Shown here: in pieces, positions 1 to 29,300 of the stretch
How the letters are laid out: the number at the start of each line of letters is the position of its first letter
Position numbering within the stretch: position 1 is the first letter of the stretch
Assembly: GCF_023159225.1 (NCBI RefSeq)
Contig: NC_063177.1
Location: 16,764,673-16,828,672, forward strand
DNA length: 64,000 nucleotides
From: Perognathus longimembris pacificus
Taxonomy: Eukaryota; Chordata; Mammalia; Rodentia; Heteromyidae
Direction: 5' to 3'
Position numbers and translations under genes: made by a program
Notes under the pieces: model-generated
What the model was told of the DNA's origin: nothing
The model's database searches: none
What the model saw: only the letters and a program-made list of their open reading frames with translations

Positions 1-17793
<17,793 letters not shown>

Positions 17794-17966
17794 TGTTTTC
17801 CTCAACTCCTCCTGCTTCAGATTCCCCAAAGGCTGGAGCTTCCTCTCCCAACCCACAGACAAGCTGGTGACATTCAGCAGCTTGGCCCCTTTTCCCTGTT
17901 TTGTGCTTGTGTTGTTGATAGCTTGTGATCCTGAACAAAATAATAATAAATTTTGTATAAATAGGG
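17794..17966 (+). other. PRPF8: PRPF8 3' UTR
   Basis: Short 3' UTR directly after the TAG, about 170 bases to the expected cleavage point just after the AATAAA. It contains no repeat. The exact cleavage base is inferred from the usual 10-30 nt spacing. Confidence 0.5.
17945..17950 (+). terminator. PRPF8: PRPF8 polyadenylation signal AATAAA
   Basis: AATAAA lies 152 bases past the stop codon inside an A/T-rich run, followed by a GT/T-rich stretch as expected downstream of a cleavage site. Confidence 0.5.
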
Positions 17967-18394
17967 TAGTTTGGGATTGTTTTCTTTTTTCCTAAGCTCT
18001 GATTCTGGGTGTAGATAGGTCAAGGGGCTGGCCTGAGGCAGTTGTTAACACCAGTGTGTTGGGCTTGGCCTTGATATGGGGTATGATGTCCCCCCGATTC
18101 AGGACTTGGGGGCTTAATATTGCTTAGACTCAGGGTACTAAAGTAGGGTTGCCCTTCACCCTCTGCTGCTTTGACCACATTTGTTGCTTTCTCTGCAGAG
18201 TATTTGCATGTCCCCCAATTGTCAACATCACTTGAAGCAGCTGCCACTTGCTGGGCCTAGTTGTGGCTGTATTGTCCAGCTTAGTGCTCTTTCCTCCCAC
18301 CTTTAGGGGTACCAGGGTTTTGAACTCAGCTTTAATCTTACTAGGCAGGTCTCTACCATGAACCATACTCCAGTCCTTGTATTGCTTTCCTTTT

Positions 18395-18580
18395 TTTTTT
18401 TTTGCCAGTCCTGGGTCTTGAACTCAGGGCCTTAGCTTCCTTTTGCTTAAGGCTAGCACTCCACCACTTGAGCCACAGAACCACTTCTGGCCTTTTCTAT
18501 ATATGTGGTGCTGAGGAATCAAACCCAGGGCTTCATGTATACGAGGCAAGCATTCTACCACTAAGTCACATTCCCAGGTC
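18395..18580 (-). mobile_element. IDL-Geo dimeric SINE with target duplication
   Basis: Flanked by TATTGCTTTCCTTTT (left copy merges with the T-run at about 18380-18394, right copy 18581-18595). Confidence 0.5.
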
Positions 18581-18711
18581 TATTGCTTTCCTTTTAAAAT
18601 CAATGTCTCACATTTTTCTCTGGGCCAGTCTCAAATAACGATCGCTGCCTGCTGAGTAGCTTGGGTTTCAGGCATGAGCCACCCATCCAGACTGGCCTTT
18701 GTTGTGTCTGC

Positions 18712-18942
18712 TTTTTTTTTTTTTTTTTTTTTGCCAATATTGGGGCTTGAACTTGGGGAGCTGTTTTGCTTAAGGCTAACATTCTACCACTTGAGCCACA
18801 GTTCCACTCCTGGCTTTTTGGGGAAGATAATTGGAGGTAGTCTCATGGGCTTTCCTGGCCATGCTGGCTTTGAACCTTGATCCTCAGATGTCAGCCTCCT
18901 GAGTAGCTAGGATTACAAGTCTGAGCCACTGGTGCCAGGCTT
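18712..18942 (-). mobile_element. Composite B1-like/Geo-tail SINE
   Basis: Begins with an uninterrupted T20 (the A-tail on the minus strand); lies between PRPF8 and RILP. Confidence 0.5.
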
Positions 18943-19294
18943 GCTTTTTGCCTCTGTAGCTCAGGTTGCCCTTCTACCCACATTCCTCCTGCCTCAATCC
19001 CCTGAGTGCTAGGATTATAGGTGTTCACTATATGACCTGCCAGCCTAGCCCTTGTTCAGCTGTGCCATTCCTGGTCTGGGAAAACAAGCACCTGAACAAT
19101 TGTCTCTTCCCAAGACTCACTGGCCTTCAACCTTTCACCTCTCTTGACACTCAGAAGTCCAGCCCCTGCTTCCAGAAATGGGTGGAGCCTGACTGGGGTG
19201 CTTGCCCAAAGTGACCACTGACAGTCCTGGGCCTCAGCTCTTGGATGCCTGCCTGGAGTTGGCTGTCCTCTTTCCATCGACCTTGGAGCCCAAC

Positions 19295-19318
19295 GGGGAC
19301 GGGGACGGGGACGGGGAC
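19295..19318 (+). repeat. (GGGGAC)4 microsatellite, G-quadruplex motif
   Basis: Four perfect GGGGAC units. They form four GGGG tracts separated by 2-base loops, a canonical intramolecular G-quadruplex pattern on the RILP sense strand, 177 bases before the RILP ATG. Confidence 0.5.
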
Positions 19319-19319
19319 G

Positions 19320-19494
19320 AGGCCCCAGGGGGCCTAGAACACCCTCCCATTCCGAGCCCTTTCCCCTCGGAGCTCCTCCCTTGTCACTTCTACTCCGCCC
19401 CTTACTAAACTTCCTGGGCCGGAATTTGTGTCTTTTCCCTTGGCCCAATAGAGAGTAAGAGTGAACTTGGCCTGAGAAGTGGGGGGCTAGTAAA
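19320..19494 (+). promoter_or_regulatory. RILP: RILP promoter / CpG-rich 5' region
   Basis: The GC content and CpG frequency rise sharply from about 19290 and stay high to about 20330, over RILP exons 1-4. Visible elements are a GC box (CCGCCCC, about 19397), an ETS-like CTTCCTGGGCCGGAA (about 19411) and a CCAAT box in GGCCCAATAG (about 19443). No TATA box is evident. The transcription start is not fixed by the sequence. Confidence 0.5.
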
Positions 19495-21692
19495 ATGGAG
19501 CCGAGCAGGTCAGCGCCTGGGCCAGCTGGCTGTGGGTCTCGAGGGGCCACGGGGTCGGGGACAGCGGCGGAGCTCGTGTACCATCTCGCGGGGGCCTTGG
19601 GCTCGGAGCTGCAGGAGCTGGCGCGCCGTTTCGGTCCGGAGGCGGCGGCCGGGCTGGTGCCGCTCGTGGTCCGGGCCCTGGAGCTCCTGGAGAAGGCCGC
19701 CGTGGGGCCCGCCCCGGACTCGGTGAGTCTCAGTCCCCTTCGCTCGCGCCCGGCGGGGGCCGCGGGCCCTAACCGCGAGCCCCGGGCCTTCCCAGCTGCA
19801 GGTGTCGGCGCAGCAGGCCGAACTGGAGCTGCGGCGGCTGCGGGAGGAGAACGAGCGGCTCCGCCGGGAGCTGCGCTCGGGGCCGCAGGGTGAGTGCCAG
19901 CCCCGCCGGGGTCCGAGGCGGGACCCCTGCGAGGGCTACCGTTAAGAACGCCCCTTCCCCAGAGGAGCGCGCGCTGCTGCGGCAGCTCAAGGAGGTGACA
20001 GACCGACAGCGGGACGAGCTCCGCGCGCACAGCCGCGACCTACAGCAGCGCAGCCAGGAGACCGAGGCCGTGAGCGCGCCGCGGGCCGTGGGGCGGGGCG
20101 GGAAGGGCGGGGCGGCCGAGGCCCCGCCCACACGTCACCTCGCACCGCCCCCAGTTGCAGGAGCAGCTGCAGCGCCTTCTGCTGGTGAATGCGGAGCTCC
20201 GGCACAAGCTGGCGGTCGTGCAGGCCCAGCTGCGGGTGGCTCAGGACCGCGAGAGGGAGCGCCAGCTTTCTCGGGAAGGCGCCCGCGAGCTAGTTGGAGA
20301 CCAGAAGCAGGAGCCTGAGCGGGCAGCCCCTGAACCCCCGGTGAGTATCAGAGGAGGGCGAAGACCCATTATAGAACTCAGCATCTGGCACTCGGTATGC
20401 ATTGGGCAGGGATACCATGCTGAGTAGCAGATCCACCCGATGGCGGCACTTGGGTTCCGTCCCCAGTTGGCCTCTGGCTCAGGCAGAGCATTGCTTTGGC
20501 CATCTACTGTAGCATCCTTGTCGAGTCTCCACTTCCCCTCGTGTCCCTGTGATGTCGCTGGGATTAAGCAGAGATCACCCCCTAACCACACCCGACTTTC
20601 CACAGGTGGATGCCCCAGAGCAGCCAGGGAGCCCCTTGCAGGGAAGCCAGAGCGGCTTCAGCCGGGAGGAAGTTGAACAGATTCTTCAGGAGCGGAATGA
20701 GCTTAAGGCCAATGTGTTCCTGCTTAAGGAGGAGTTGGCCTACTTCCAGAGGTGAGGGGCTGGCTGGGAAGCCGAGGGTCCTCCACTCCCACCTGTTCCT
20801 GGACCTCCAGACAGGGCACCTCATTCTCTGGTTCATTCATGTATCAGCAGTAATATCTGGGCACTCTGCCTGGGCACTGGGAGGACATGAATATCATAGT
20901 TCTTGCCCTTCTAGAACTTGGTGCCAACTGGAGAATGAGCAGGCTGAGCAGGCACCAAGGGTCACATCAGTAGAAGGCAGTGAAGTATTCTTAGGAACTC
21001 CGTAAGGGAAGGTCAGAAGAACAAGGAACATAGGTACTTGGCCGAGACCTCCTGTTGGCCTCCCCATCGCTTTCTCCCTGCTCCTGCTCTTCTCTGTAGG
21101 GAGCTGCTCACAGACCACAGGGTCCCTGGACTTCTGCTCGAAGCCATGAAGGTGGCCATCAGAAAACAGCGGAAGAAGATCAAGGCCAAGATGTTAGGGA
21201 CACCAGAGGAAGCAGAGAGCAGGTAAGGTTCTGCCTCCATTGCCACAGAGCCAGCCTTCCATCCTTTTGCCCCCAGTTCTGCTGAGCCTGATAATCCAGC
21301 CTAGCTACCTCCTGCATCTGTGGACCCAGCCTCATCACCCCCTTGAGCCAACCTAGCCTAGTTATTTCTTGGACCTACCAACCTGGCCTGGTTTCCCTTT
21401 AGCCTACTGTTCAGCTTGCCACCTTTTTCTCCAAATCTGGTGGTTCCTACCTCCCCTGCCCACGGCATATCCTGCTAAAGAAATCTACTAAGAGCTGGGT
21501 ACCGATGGCTCACACCTGTAATCCTAGCAAACTCAGCCAGAACACGAAAGTCTGTGAGACTCTTATCTCCAATTAACCACTAAAAACAAAAAATATGGAA
21601 ATAGAGGTGTGACTCAAGTGGTAGAGTGCCAGCCTTAAGCAAACAAGCTAAGGGAGAACACTCTGGCCTTGGGTTCAAGCCCTAGTACCAGC

Positions 21693-21738
<46 letters not shown>

Positions 21739-22638
21739 TGTGTGTGTATCTCTCTCTCTCACACACACACATACACACAGGAGATGAGCAAAAAGAAGCT
21801 CAGGGACAGTGCCCAGGCCCTGTCCCTGATAGAAACAAAAAAAGAAAAGGAAGGGAGGAAGGAATAAAAAGAGAGGAGAGAGAAAAGAAAAAGAAATTTG
21901 CTAATTACATCTTCCCATTTAGCCCCTAGTGTCCTGTCTTGGCTGGGTTAGAGGTGTGAAGCTGTGGCTGCAGCCCTAGGGGGCCTGCTGTCTGCCTGGC
22001 TGTAAAGAGATGTCATGTGGTGCATGTCTCCAGTGTCACCTTCTCTCCAGCCCTGAGATTCCTGCAGTCACTAGCTTCTATGAGAGACAATATGGAAAGA
22101 AACTGCCCTCCCCTGAGCTCCTGGGGGCAGTGAAGAAGGCTCACCACAAGCTGGGCTCCTGTGGTTCCCGGAGCCATCATGCCTCCTCCCTCTGTCTTAG
22201 TGATGATGAAGATGGCTCATGGCTCCTGCTCTCCGTGGATAAAGAAAATGAGCCTCCGCCCACCGAGTCCAGAATACAGAGTTTGTATGTTGGAAGGGAA
22301 AGGGGAGAGGAGGGAGTTTTTCCGTGCCCTTTTCCGGTTCCACACTGATGTTCCTCCCGCTTCTCTGTCCTGGGCCCCTTTAGTTCCCTTTGATCTCCTG
22401 CCACACTCTTTCCTCTGTTTCCTTATTCTTGCCACTCCCTGCCCTTAGTCCATCTCCTTGATTTCTCTGGCTTCCTGGCTCTCCTTCCAGCTTTAGCTTG
22501 TGGTATCGAGGTGCAGGAGAGGCCCCTGAGGCTGAGACCCGCTGCAGCACTTCTCCCAGCAAGCTAGGGGAAGAAGAGGAAGCCACCCAGCAACCTCCCT
22601 TGGAGCCTGTGGGCCATCCTCCAGCCCCCATCTCCTGA
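19495..22638 (+). CDS. RILP: RILP, Rab-interacting lysosomal protein (8 exons)
   Basis: Effector that binds GTP-bound Rab7 on late endosomes and lysosomes and recruits dynein-dynactin for minus-end transport. Exons: 19495-19722, 19796-19889, 19963-20069, 20155-20340, 20606-20751, 21100-21222, 22201-22284, 22491-22638 (TGA); all GT/AG. They give 371 residues; human RILP is about 401. Residues ~22-76 (AAELVYHLAGALG and on) are the RH1 domain. Residues ~77-175 are a heptad-rich, Glu/Arg/Leu coiled coil. Residues ~223-290, beginning FSREEVEQILQERNELKANV, are the RH2 domain that contacts Rab7. The tail is acidic and Ser/Pro-rich. The start is the first ATG in the CpG-rich region and opens with MEPSRSAPG. 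Intron 6 carries a composite SINE and a long CT/CA repeat. A longer ORF antisense to exons 1-4 is a GC artefact. Identification is very secure; the low-complexity exon 4 end and the last exon are least conserved. Confidence 0.5.
21494..21930 (+). repeat. Composite SINE with (CT)n/(GT)n/(CA)n tract
   Basis: In RILP intron 6. A SINE body (21494-21690) is followed by a long CT/GT/CA simple repeat (21698-21779). Further Geo-type tail sequence (AAGAAGCTCAGGGACAGTGC) then resumes at about 21793, as if the simple repeat had expanded within or between two SINE tails. Confidence 0.5.
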
Positions 22639-22962
22639 CTGTGCTTCTGTGATGAACATCTTGGTCTGAGGACCCAGCTGCGCAAGATGCCTGACTTTGG
22701 GGATTGGCTAGAAGTGGATGTGTGACCTCAAATGAAGATAGGGAAGACAGGGGACCCTTCACACCTGTCCCCAGGGCTCAGCTGCAGTCAGTTATGGCTG
22801 TTGCATTGGGGATTTTAGGCTGCCTCACTTCCCTGATATGTAAAGGTGGCTTGTGTCAGATCTAGTTTCCCCATCCAGGAGACGGAGACCTGCCTGCCTG
22901 CCTGCCTCCCAGGGGTCTGTGCGCATGCCCCAGCAAATATAATAAAGTATTTGTCCATAATA
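22639..22962 (+). other. RILP: RILP 3' UTR
   Basis: About 320 bases with two short tetranucleotide runs, (CTGC)n at about 22891-22908 and (TCTG)n at about 22978-22993, the second just past the expected cleavage site. The 3' end is inferred from the AATAAA. Confidence 0.5.
22941..22946 (+). terminator. RILP: RILP polyadenylation signal AATAAA
   Basis: AATAAA lies 303 bases past the RILP stop, followed by T/GT-rich sequence including a TGTCTG repeat. The SCARF1 start codon is only 441 bases further on. Confidence 0.5.
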
Positions 22963-23386
22963 TCCTAAAACTGTTGTATGTCTGTCTGTCTGTCCGTGCC
23001 CTGCCAGCACAGGGGAAGCCTAAACTCTCTGGGTCCCCTTAGAACCTGGCAGCTTCTTCCAGCTTTAGCTTCTCACTGAAGGTGTGTCGCTTAATGGCAA
23101 GCCATGGCTCCCTCTATCACCCCACCTCTCTGCCTGTCCCAAGTACCCAGGGACCCATGACTTCTAAGCTCCATACCTAGCCCATTCTGGCCTTACTGTT
23201 AACCTTCCTTTTTCTTTTCTGGATCTCGGGACTTCCTAGCGTTCTCCCGCCCTCTCAGGGAGGTGCCTCAGGGCAGCCCGCCCCTCCGGCCTGGTTTCCT
23301 CAGGAAAAGCCTTGGGAGGAAGCAGGGAGGGGGTTGAGAGCTTGTGGGGGCCTGTTAACCCAGACCCTCCCACTGCTCTGGGCGCC
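22963..23386 (+). promoter_or_regulatory. SCARF1: RILP-SCARF1 spacer, holds the SCARF1 promoter and 5' UTR
   Basis: Only about 420 bases separate the RILP poly(A) signal from the SCARF1 ATG, so the proximal SCARF1 promoter must lie here or overlap the RILP 3' end. The stretch is free of SINEs, of moderate GC, and shows no clear TATA or CCAAT box. No transcription start can be fixed by eye. Confidence 0.5.
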
Positions 23387-26300
23387 ATGGGACTGGGGCT
23401 GCTGCTCCTACTGCTGCTGCTCTGGACAAGGGGGACCCGGGAATCCACGCTAAACCCAAAAGGGCAGCATGTCTGCCCCGGCAGCAGGTGGGTTTGTGGG
23501 AGTCTGATGAGATGGTGGCTAAGCTATCACATCATGTTGCGGCATATGGGAGCAAGGGTGTGGGGAAGTTGTGGGCCTGAAGGGACAGACAGCTTGGCAG
23601 GGAAGGCCAGGGAAGAGGAAGAGAGAGCTTTGGGACATGGGGTCTGTGACTCTCAGGGACTGTGATTACAGAGCAAGATCTCTCTGGTAGGGCTGAGGCT
23701 GGTTCCCACACCTCAGCCAGAGTCTGTGATCAACCCTGCTAGCCCAGGCTACTCCCAGATGACCGCCTTCTGCCCCACAGCCCCTCTGTGGAGCTCCAGT
23801 GCTGTCCAGGCTGGAGGCAGAAAGATCAAGAATGCACCATCCGTGAGTAGCCAGGACGGACCCCCAGCCAAAAAGGGAGACACAGCACATTGGCTATTCT
23901 TCCTACCTCTTTCCCCCTCCTGAGCCCTGGAAACAGGATCCATCCTGTGACACCCTCCCTTAACTCTTAAGAGAATGGCTTTTGAAGAGGCACCCCCTAC
24001 CCCAGAGGGTGGAAGGGCAGGGCAGGGGTCACCATCTCCCCAGAGGGTGAAGAGCAGGGCAGGGGTATTCACTAGTCATGCCTTCCCCATCCTTCTCACC
24101 TGGGTGTTTTTCAGCCGTCTGTGAAGGGGAAGACGCCTGCAGGGAAGATGAGATATGCATGAAGCCAGGCCTCTGTCGATGCAAACCTGGGTTCTTTGGG
24201 GCCCAGTGTCGTTCTCGTGAGTTTGGGGAAAACTTGGCATGGGGCAGAGGTAGCACAGAAGGTAGAAACGAAGCCTTCGGCCAGGTGTTGGTAGCTCACA
24301 CCTGTAATCCTAGCTACTCAGGAGGCTGAGATCTGAGGATCCCAGTTTGAAGCCAACCTGGGCAGGAAAGTCCTTGACTCTTATCTCTAATTAACCACCA
24401 GAAAAACAGGAGTGGTGCTGTGGCTCAAAGTGGTACAGTGCTAGCCTTGAGTGAAAAAGCCATAGGAGGGCTCTAGACCCTAAGTTCAAGTCCCAATTCT
24501 AGCACAAAAGAGAAAAAGAAAAGAAAGGTAACCATAGAACAACAGGGCCAGTGCCCCAGAAGCCTCACTGAGGAAATGAGGCCTAGAAACTGGAAGTGGT
24601 ATCTTCCTGGGAAATACCCTGAATGATCTGGTTGTTACCAAGACCCACAAAGTCGTGCCTATCTGGCACCTTCATTTTCCTTTTCAACTTCTCTACAGAT
24701 GTGAGCAAAATGAACGTATTCCCAGTCTCCCTCACATGGACCGTGTACATCAGTGGAAGGAGGCCAGGGGCTGGGCTGTCTGCCCTCTTTGGCAGGAAGA
24801 GGAGGATGGGAAAATGGGGGTGGCACATAGCCAGTGGAAAGACACTAGGAATCCCTGGTCTGGGAGGAGACTTGGAGAAATGCAGCTTTTCCTGCCACCC
24901 TAGTGGGCAGCACCCACCCGAGATCTGGATGTGTGGAACTCCCAGCTCACCTCCAGGATAGTGGGGGGGGGGGATGCATCCGGAAGAGGCTGGCTGAATG
25001 AAACCCCGCCCACCTCTGCGAGGGTGTCTCTGGGCACACCCTTCCCTCTCAGCACTAAGTGAGTCCTGGAATGTGAAGTGGGAGGCGGGGCCAGGCCAAG
25101 GTTTTTCTGGTTCAGCCTCTGGGGCAGGAAATGAGCTGTAGCCCTGGAGGATACGCTGCTAGATGTACTAGGGGACTGTCCCTGGCTCTTGGGGGATCAG
25201 CCTGGTACCCTTCCACCTTGGGGAAAGGCCAGGGTGGTGATTTGTCCCTGACTCTGAGCTCCTATCCCCCTCTTCTGTCCTCAACTCCTGCAGGCTGCCC
25301 GGGCCAGTACTGGGGCCCCGACTGCCGTGAGACCTGTCCCTGCCACCCCCATGGCCATTGTGAGCCAGCCACAGGCGTGTGCCAGTGCCAAGCAGGCCGC
25401 TGGGGCAGCCTCTGCGAGTTCCCATGCACCTGCGGCTCCCATGCACGTTGTGACCCTGCTACGGGCACATGTCATTGCGAGCCAGGTTGGTGGTCGCTCA
25501 CGTGCCGACGCCCATGCCAGTGCAACCCAGCGGCGCGCTGTGACCCAGCCTCTGGCGCCTGCCTGTGCCCGCCTGGCTATTGGGGTCGCCGCTGCAGCTT
25601 CCGTTGCTCCTGCCATAAATCACCATGCCTGCAGGACTCTGGCCGCTGCACCTGTTTGCAGGGCTGGTGGGGCTCCGAGTGTCAGTGGCAGTGCGACTGT
25701 GTCCGTGGCCAGTGCAACGTGGCCTCTGGCCAGTGCACCTGCCCACCGGGCTTCCATGGCAAGCGCTGTGAACTGCCCTGCGACCCTGGCCGCTATGGGG
25801 ATCAGTGCAGTGAAAGGTGAGCCGTGGGGGAAGACAAAAGAGGTCCTGGGTAAAGGGAGGTGAAGGAGGGCTAGGAGAGTGTGGGAAAGAGGTGGATATG
25901 TATGGAGAAGGGTGGGAGAAGGGGTGGGAAGTCCGAGTGCTATCGCCAAAATGTGCACAAAGCAAGGATGAAACAAAGCCTTCATTGATCTAGTTCCACC
26001 TATACCTACTCTTTTTTCTTCTTCTTTTTTTTTTTTTTAGCCAGTCCTGGGGCTTGAACTCAGGTCCCAAGTGCTGTTCCTGAGCCTCTTTGTGGTCAAG
26101 GCTAGCACACTACCACTTAAGCCAAGTTGCCATTTCTGGCTTTTTCTAAGTAGAGTCTCATGGACTTTTCTGCCTGGGCTGGCTTCAAACCGTGATCCTC
26201 AGACCTCAGCCTCTTGAGTAACTATGATTGCAGGCAAGAGCTACTAGTGCCTGGCTTATCCTTACTCTTTTCATCCAATGATTGTTAAAAAGTACAGGGC

Positions 26301-29300
26301 CTGCAGGCATGGCTCAGCAGTAGAGCACCTACCCAGCAGGTGGGGAGCCCCAGCTCAAGTGATGGCACAACCTGTAGTCCCAGCACCCAGGAGACTGAGG
26401 CCGGTGGATCTTGAGTTTGAGGCCAGACTAGGGTATATAAAAGACCTTGTCTCAAAGCAAAAGGCTTGTATTTCCATTTCTATGTAAATAAGTATAAACA
26501 ATTTAAGTGGCATGATTTAAATCACCCTATAAAATATATTTAAATAATATTTTGGTCTTTTATAGATTTTTTTTTTCCAGAGCTGAGGACTGAACTTGGG
26601 ACCTTGTGCTCACCAGGCAGGCGCTCTTCCGCTGAGCTAAATCCCCAGCCCTAAATAATATTTTATGACTCTAAAGAAAAAAAGCCTAGTAAGGGCTAGA
26701 AATATGACCTAGTAGTAGAGTGCTTGCCACATATATATGAAGCCCTGGGTTCAATTCCTCAATACCACATATATAGAAAAAGAAAAGCCAGAAATGGCGC
26801 TGTGGCTCAAGTGGTAGAGTGCTAGCCTTGAGTAAAAAAAGCCAGGGACAGTGCTCAGGCCCTGAGTTCAAGCCCCAGGACTGGCAAAAAAAAAAAAAAA
26901 AAAGTAGGCAGGTGGCTAGTATTATACGAGGCAAGCTCTCTCGCCACTAGGCCAAATCCCCAGCCCCTAGGTGGCTAGTATTAGAAAGAATCCTGCTACA
27001 AAAGAATGGTAAGTTCCCTTTAGGACTTTCAGTCTTTGACCAATTTCCTGTAGAGTAAGAAATTATAGCCAGATGCCAATGTAATCCTAGCTACTCAAAA
27101 GACTGAGATCTGAGGATTGTGGTTCAAACCAGCCTGAGCAGACAAATCTGAGATACTCTTTTTTTTTTTTTTTTTTTGGCCAGTCCTGGGCCTTGGACTC
27201 AGGGCCTGAGCACTGTCCCTGGCTTCTTCCCGCTCAAGGCTAGCACTCTGCCACTTGAGCCACAGCGCCGCTTCTGGCCGTTTTCTGTATATGTGGTGCT
27301 GGGGAATCGAACCTAGGGCCTCGTGTATCCGAGGCAGGCACTCTTGCCACTAGGCTATATCCCCAGCCCCTGAGATACTCTTATCTCCAACTAAACAGCA
27401 AAAAGGTACAAGTGAAAATGTGGCTAAAGTGGCAGAGTGCTATCCTTGAGCAGGCAGGACGGGGGGCGGTATGGAGCTAAACAAGAGAAATCCCCCCTGC
27501 CCTGCCCAATATATGTAATACATATTTGATATAACTAAAATAAAACTTTAACACATACTTAACTTCTATTATTACCTAAGAATACATGAAGCTGAGCACT
27601 GGTGGTTCAGACCTGTAATCCTAGCCACTCAGGAAACTGAGATCTAGCATGGTTCAAAGCTACCTAGGCCAGGAAAGCTCATAAGACTCTTCCTTCCAGG
27701 TAATTACTGAAAAAGCTGAAAGTGGAGATATGATTCAAGTGGTAAAGGTGGAAAAAAAAAAAAAGCTCAGGACAGTGCCCCAGACCCTGAGTTCAAGCTC
27801 CAGGATTGGTACCCCCCCCAAAAAAAAAATCTGGGTGCTGGTGGCTCACACCTATAATCCTAGCTACTCAGGAGGCTAAGATCTGAGGATTATGGTGTTA
27901 AGCCAGCCTGGGCAGGAAAAGCCGTGAAACTCTTTTTTTTTTTTTTTTGCCAGTCCTGGGCCTTGGACTCAGGGCCTGAGCACTGTCCCTGGCTTCTTTT
28001 TGCTCAAGGCTAGCACTCTGCCACTTGAGCCACAGCGCCACTTCTGGCCATTTTCTGTATATGTGGTGCTGGGGAATCGAACCCAGGGCTTCATGTATAC
28101 GAGGCGAGCACTCTTGCCACTAGGCCATATTCCTAGCCCTTTTTTTATTTTTATTTTTTGGCCAGTCCTGGGGCTTGGACTCAGGGCCTGAGCACTGTCC
28201 CTGGCTTCTTTTTGCTCAAGGCTAGCACTCTGCCACTTGAGCCACAGTGCCACTTCTGGCCGTTTTCTAGATATGTGGTGCTGGAGAATCGAACCCAGGG
28301 CTTCATGTATACGAGGCGAGCTCTCTAGCCACTAGGCCATATTCCCAGCCCGCCGTGAAACTCTTATCTCCAATTATCCACCAAAAAACTGGAAGGGGAG
28401 GTGGGGCTCAAAGTGGTAGAATGCTAGCCTTGAGCAAAAGAGCTCAGGGATAGCACTCAAGCCCTGAGTTCAAGCCCCATGACCAACACAAACACACAGA
28501 CAAAAGCAAGCCAGGTATTGGTGGCTCATGCCTGTAATCCTAGCTATTTAGGAGGCTGAAATGTAAGGGAAAGTGCCCAGGCCCAGAGTTCAAGCCTCAC
28601 GACCAACAGAACAAAACAAAACAAAAACCCGAGTATCTGGAGAAAGAAACTTAAGGTATACTTAGCATCAATGGGAAATTAAGACAAACTTGAAAGGATA
28701 GTGGTGAAAACAGGAGTCGATAGTTTATTTCAGTTTTTTTTTAATTTTGTTGTTGTTGATTATTTTTTTTAACCTGTCTTAGGGCTTGAGCTCAGGTCCT
28801 AGGTGGTGTCTCTTTGTGCAAGGCTAGTGCTTTAGCACTGGAGCTGCAGCTCTGTGTCTGATTTTTTTTTTTTTTTGGTGGTGATTAATTGGAGATAAAA
28901 GTCTCACAGACTTTTTCCTGCCTAAGCTGATTTTGAACCACAATTCTCAGATCTCAGCCTCTTGAATAGCTGGGATTACAGACATGAGCCACTTGTGCCT
29001 AGCTTTTTATTTTTTGCTTAGTTTTTCTTTTTCCTTTGCTGCTGCTGGGTCTTGAAATCAGGCCCAGGTGCTATCCCTAAGCTTTCATGCTCAAGGTTAG
29101 TGCTCTACCATTTGAGCCACAGTTTTACTTCTGGCTTTTTGGTGGTTTATTGGAGATAAGAATCTCTCAAACTTGTCTGCCCACTCTGACTTCCAACTGG
29201 AATTTCCCCAGCTCTCAGCCTCCGGAGTAGTAGAATTCCAGGCACGAGCCACCAGTACACCCAGCTAGATTCTATTTTTATGTATTTTCAAGTGATGGTG

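Larger units (their letters stand above)
17967..19290. other. PRPF8-RILP intergenic DNA
   Basis: No exon-like sequence seen. It holds an IDL-Geo SINE at 18395-18580, a composite SINE at 18712-18942 and a B1-like fragment at 18950-19045, all on the minus strand. Non-repeat sequence remains at 17990-18380 and 19050-19290. Confidence 0.5.
27834..28500 (+). mobile_element. Composite SINE interrupted by two tandem IDL-Geo copies
   Basis: Host SINE split by about 420 bases of insert. One duplication, GCCGTGAAACTCT (27921-27933 and 28352-28364), surrounds both inserted SINEs. A further composite copy follows at about 28508-28630. Confidence 0.5.

Noticed and set aside
19056..20030. 324-codon antisense ORF over the RILP promoter and first exons
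   Set aside because: Lies in very GC-rich DNA where stop codons are rare, consists of Ala/Pro/Arg/Gly runs, and is opposite a well supported gene.
25327..25985. Long alternative-frame and antisense ORFs over SCARF1 exon 4
   Set aside because: The Cys-rich EGF reading frame is clear and spliced in frame on both sides; the others are GC-rich shadows.
26694..28640. CRISPR-like or satellite array from regularly repeated units
   Set aside because: The units are dispersed SINEs in both orientations with individual target duplications; no short direct repeats with unique spacers.
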